Assembly: GCA_017307755.1 (NCBI GenBank)
Contig: JAFKGQ010000004.1
Coordinates: forward strand, 372,001-436,000
Reading direction: 5' to 3'
Source of the DNA: Chitinophagaceae bacterium
GTDB lineage: Bacteria > Bacteroidota > Bacteroidia > Chitinophagales > Chitinophagaceae
Length of the DNA stretch: 64,000 bases
A model generated the notes under the pieces. That model did no database searches and was not told the origin of the DNA. It worked only from the letters and a program-made list of their open reading frames with translations. The number at the start of each line of letters is the position of its first letter. The first letter of the stretch is position 1. The position numbers and the translations under genes were made by a program. Positions 62,947 through 64,000 of this stretch are shown here, in pieces.

Positions 62947-64000
62947 ATGTTTGGACGTAGAAAAAAGGAAAAGGTAGATTTTATAGAGACGGTGTCAGGG
63001 CGAAGCACGATCTTACCGATCACCGACAGTCAGCAGGGACTTGATTTTCTCGTATCTTTTTTCTCTGCCATCCGTCCGGCTTCGTCTGTTGATAAACGGC
63101 CTGCCCGGGAGAACATCCGGCGGGTGACATCCGCTCTTCACCAAAGCCCCGTGCTGCTGAGCAACTTGCAGCATGCGATCCTCTCCCAACTGATACGTAC
63201 GGATCTTTCCTCCGCGCTGACGGAAAGCGGTATACCCCTGGCCCGGGGGTTCTGGCAGGAGTTCTTTGGCAGACTACGGCACAAGCTGCTGCCTCCCTTA
63301 CGGAACGAGAATGACTTCTTATATGTGCTAAACCGGGTATTCTTTCACAATGACGATTATAAATGGGTAGAGGATATCTCCAGGGAGGATTGGGTGCTTT
63401 TTTTTGAAAGCATCGGCCTCAGCCTCCACGTAGACGACAAACGTATTCTTTCACAGCTGCTGTACTCGCTGAAAGCATTGAGCTTCCAGGTGGCGCAGCT
63501 GGGACTTGAAAAAGAGGTCTTAAACTATATGCCGGAAGGGAACAGAGAGGATAACCCATTTGTACAGCAGTCGTATCTTGTTCACCAACTGGAAAAGGAG
63601 TTATTGATGCCTTCTTCGGACGATACGCTGAAAACGGTGGCCGAAAAGATCGACTGGATGATGCAGCAATGTTACGAAGCTCTCGGTTTTATCCGGGAGA
63701 ACCATACGCAACGAGGCGCCAGTCTTCACCAGACCTATATCCTCATCCTGCTGGCCAATCGTCTGGAAAGGATATCCATCCTTACGGACCTGCTGGACAG
63801 GGATCATCGCTTTGACGCGGGGAAATTCGTGGATTTCTTCCGTATGCTGGTGCGCAATGAGAACAGAAAGAACAGTATCCTGGAATTTATGTCGCAGACA
63901 ATGGGCTATCTGGCCTACCAGATCGCCGAGCATAAAGGGGCGAAAGGGAACAAATATATTACATCCACCTGGGCGGAGTACCGCAGTATGCTGTACAGCG
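62947..64000 (+). CDS. Probable Gcr-type 'site-specific recombinase' family membrane protein (3' truncated)
   Basis: The frame is open from the ATG at 62947 to the window edge (351 codons). Features seen are 'G-F-W-Q-E-F-F-G-R-L-R-H-K-L-L-P-P-L', 'W-V-E-D-I-S-R-E-D-W' and a long helical region. This resembles the N-terminal half of the SpecificRecomb (PF10136) family, proteins of about 650-700 residues with membrane helices in the second half. They are named as recombinases but the activity is unproven. It starts 26 bases after hutI on the same strand. Confidence 0.65.
   Translation, partial: MFGRRKKEKVDFIETVSGRSTILPITDSQQGLDFLVSFFSAIRPASSVDKRPARENIRRVTSALHQSPVLLSNLQHAILSQLIRTDLSSALTESGIPLARGFWQEFFGRLRHKLLPPLRNENDFLYVLNRVFFHNDDYKWVEDISREDWVLFFESIGLSLHVDDKRILSQLLYSLKALSFQVAQLGLEKEVLNYMPEGNREDNPFVQQSYLVHQLEKELLMPSSDDTLKTVAEKIDWMMQQCYEALGFIRENHTQRGASLHQTYILILLANRLERISILTDLLDRDHRFDAGKFVDFFRMLVRNENRKNSILEFMSQTMGYLAYQIAEHKGAKGNKYITSTWAEYRSMLYS

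Noticed and set aside
1..64000. CRISPR array, prophage or insertion sequence
   Set aside because: No regularly spaced identical repeats, transposase, integrase or phage structural gene was recognised.

Overview
The window looks like chromosome from a Bacteroidota bacterium, most likely a Chitinophagaceae relative. It carries a SusC/SusD pair, several proteins with type IX secretion (T9SS) C-terminal signals (type A, and the CHU_C/gliding type B), two-component sensors with beta-propeller input domains, and the bacteroidal promoter form TTTG-N19-21-TAnnTTTG. That -7 motif sits just upstream of many start codons, often with only 3-8 bases between. I assigned families by reading translated motifs; no database search was made.

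Layout. 1-6.3 kb: the end of an AraC/GlxA-type regulator, a propeller histidine kinase with its NarL-type response regulator, and a glycine-rich T9SS surface protein. 6.5-12.6 kb: a SusC/SusD outer-membrane uptake pair, followed by an esterase-fold protein that has lost its nucleophile and catalytic histidine. 12.5-20.8 kb: a more AT-rich accessory stretch holding a dihydrofolate-reductase-like protein, a cupin lipoprotein, an exported amidohydrolase, an NTF2-like protein, a YciI (DGPF) protein overlapping an ECF sigma factor of the long-C-terminus type, a TPR protein, an unknown exported protein, and a zeta-toxin-like kinase with a small partner. This stretch stops at a tRNA-Leu(CAA) gene that has a complete promoter and a terminator.

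21-33.9 kb is mostly housekeeping: a lysine/alanine-dehydrogenase-family enzyme, trmN6, tsaD, a MacB-type permease, an aldose-1-epimerase-like protein, MgtC, a DUF2252 protein, an LEA-type lipoprotein, an exported phosphatase/phosphodiesterase, a flippase, a 5'-truncated T9SS gene remnant, and prfC. 33.9-40.9 kb is a divergent pair of very large secreted T9SS type B proteins. purB and mqnA diverge at 42.3 kb.

43.1-51.5 kb is a tightly overlapped unit: two methyltransferases and three glycosyltransferases, running by stop/start overlap into a LytS-type propeller kinase and a LytTR response regulator. This suggests surface-glycan synthesis co-transcribed with its own or a partner sensor. 51.6-62.9 kb holds the histidine degradation genes hutH, hutU and hutI, with a lipoprotein between hutH and hutU. 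A tandem LamG lipoprotein and a trehalose unit (fused otsA-otsB plus a GH15 enzyme) lie before hutI. The window ends inside a probable Gcr-type 'site-specific recombinase' family membrane protein.

No CRISPR array, phage, transposase or rRNA was seen.
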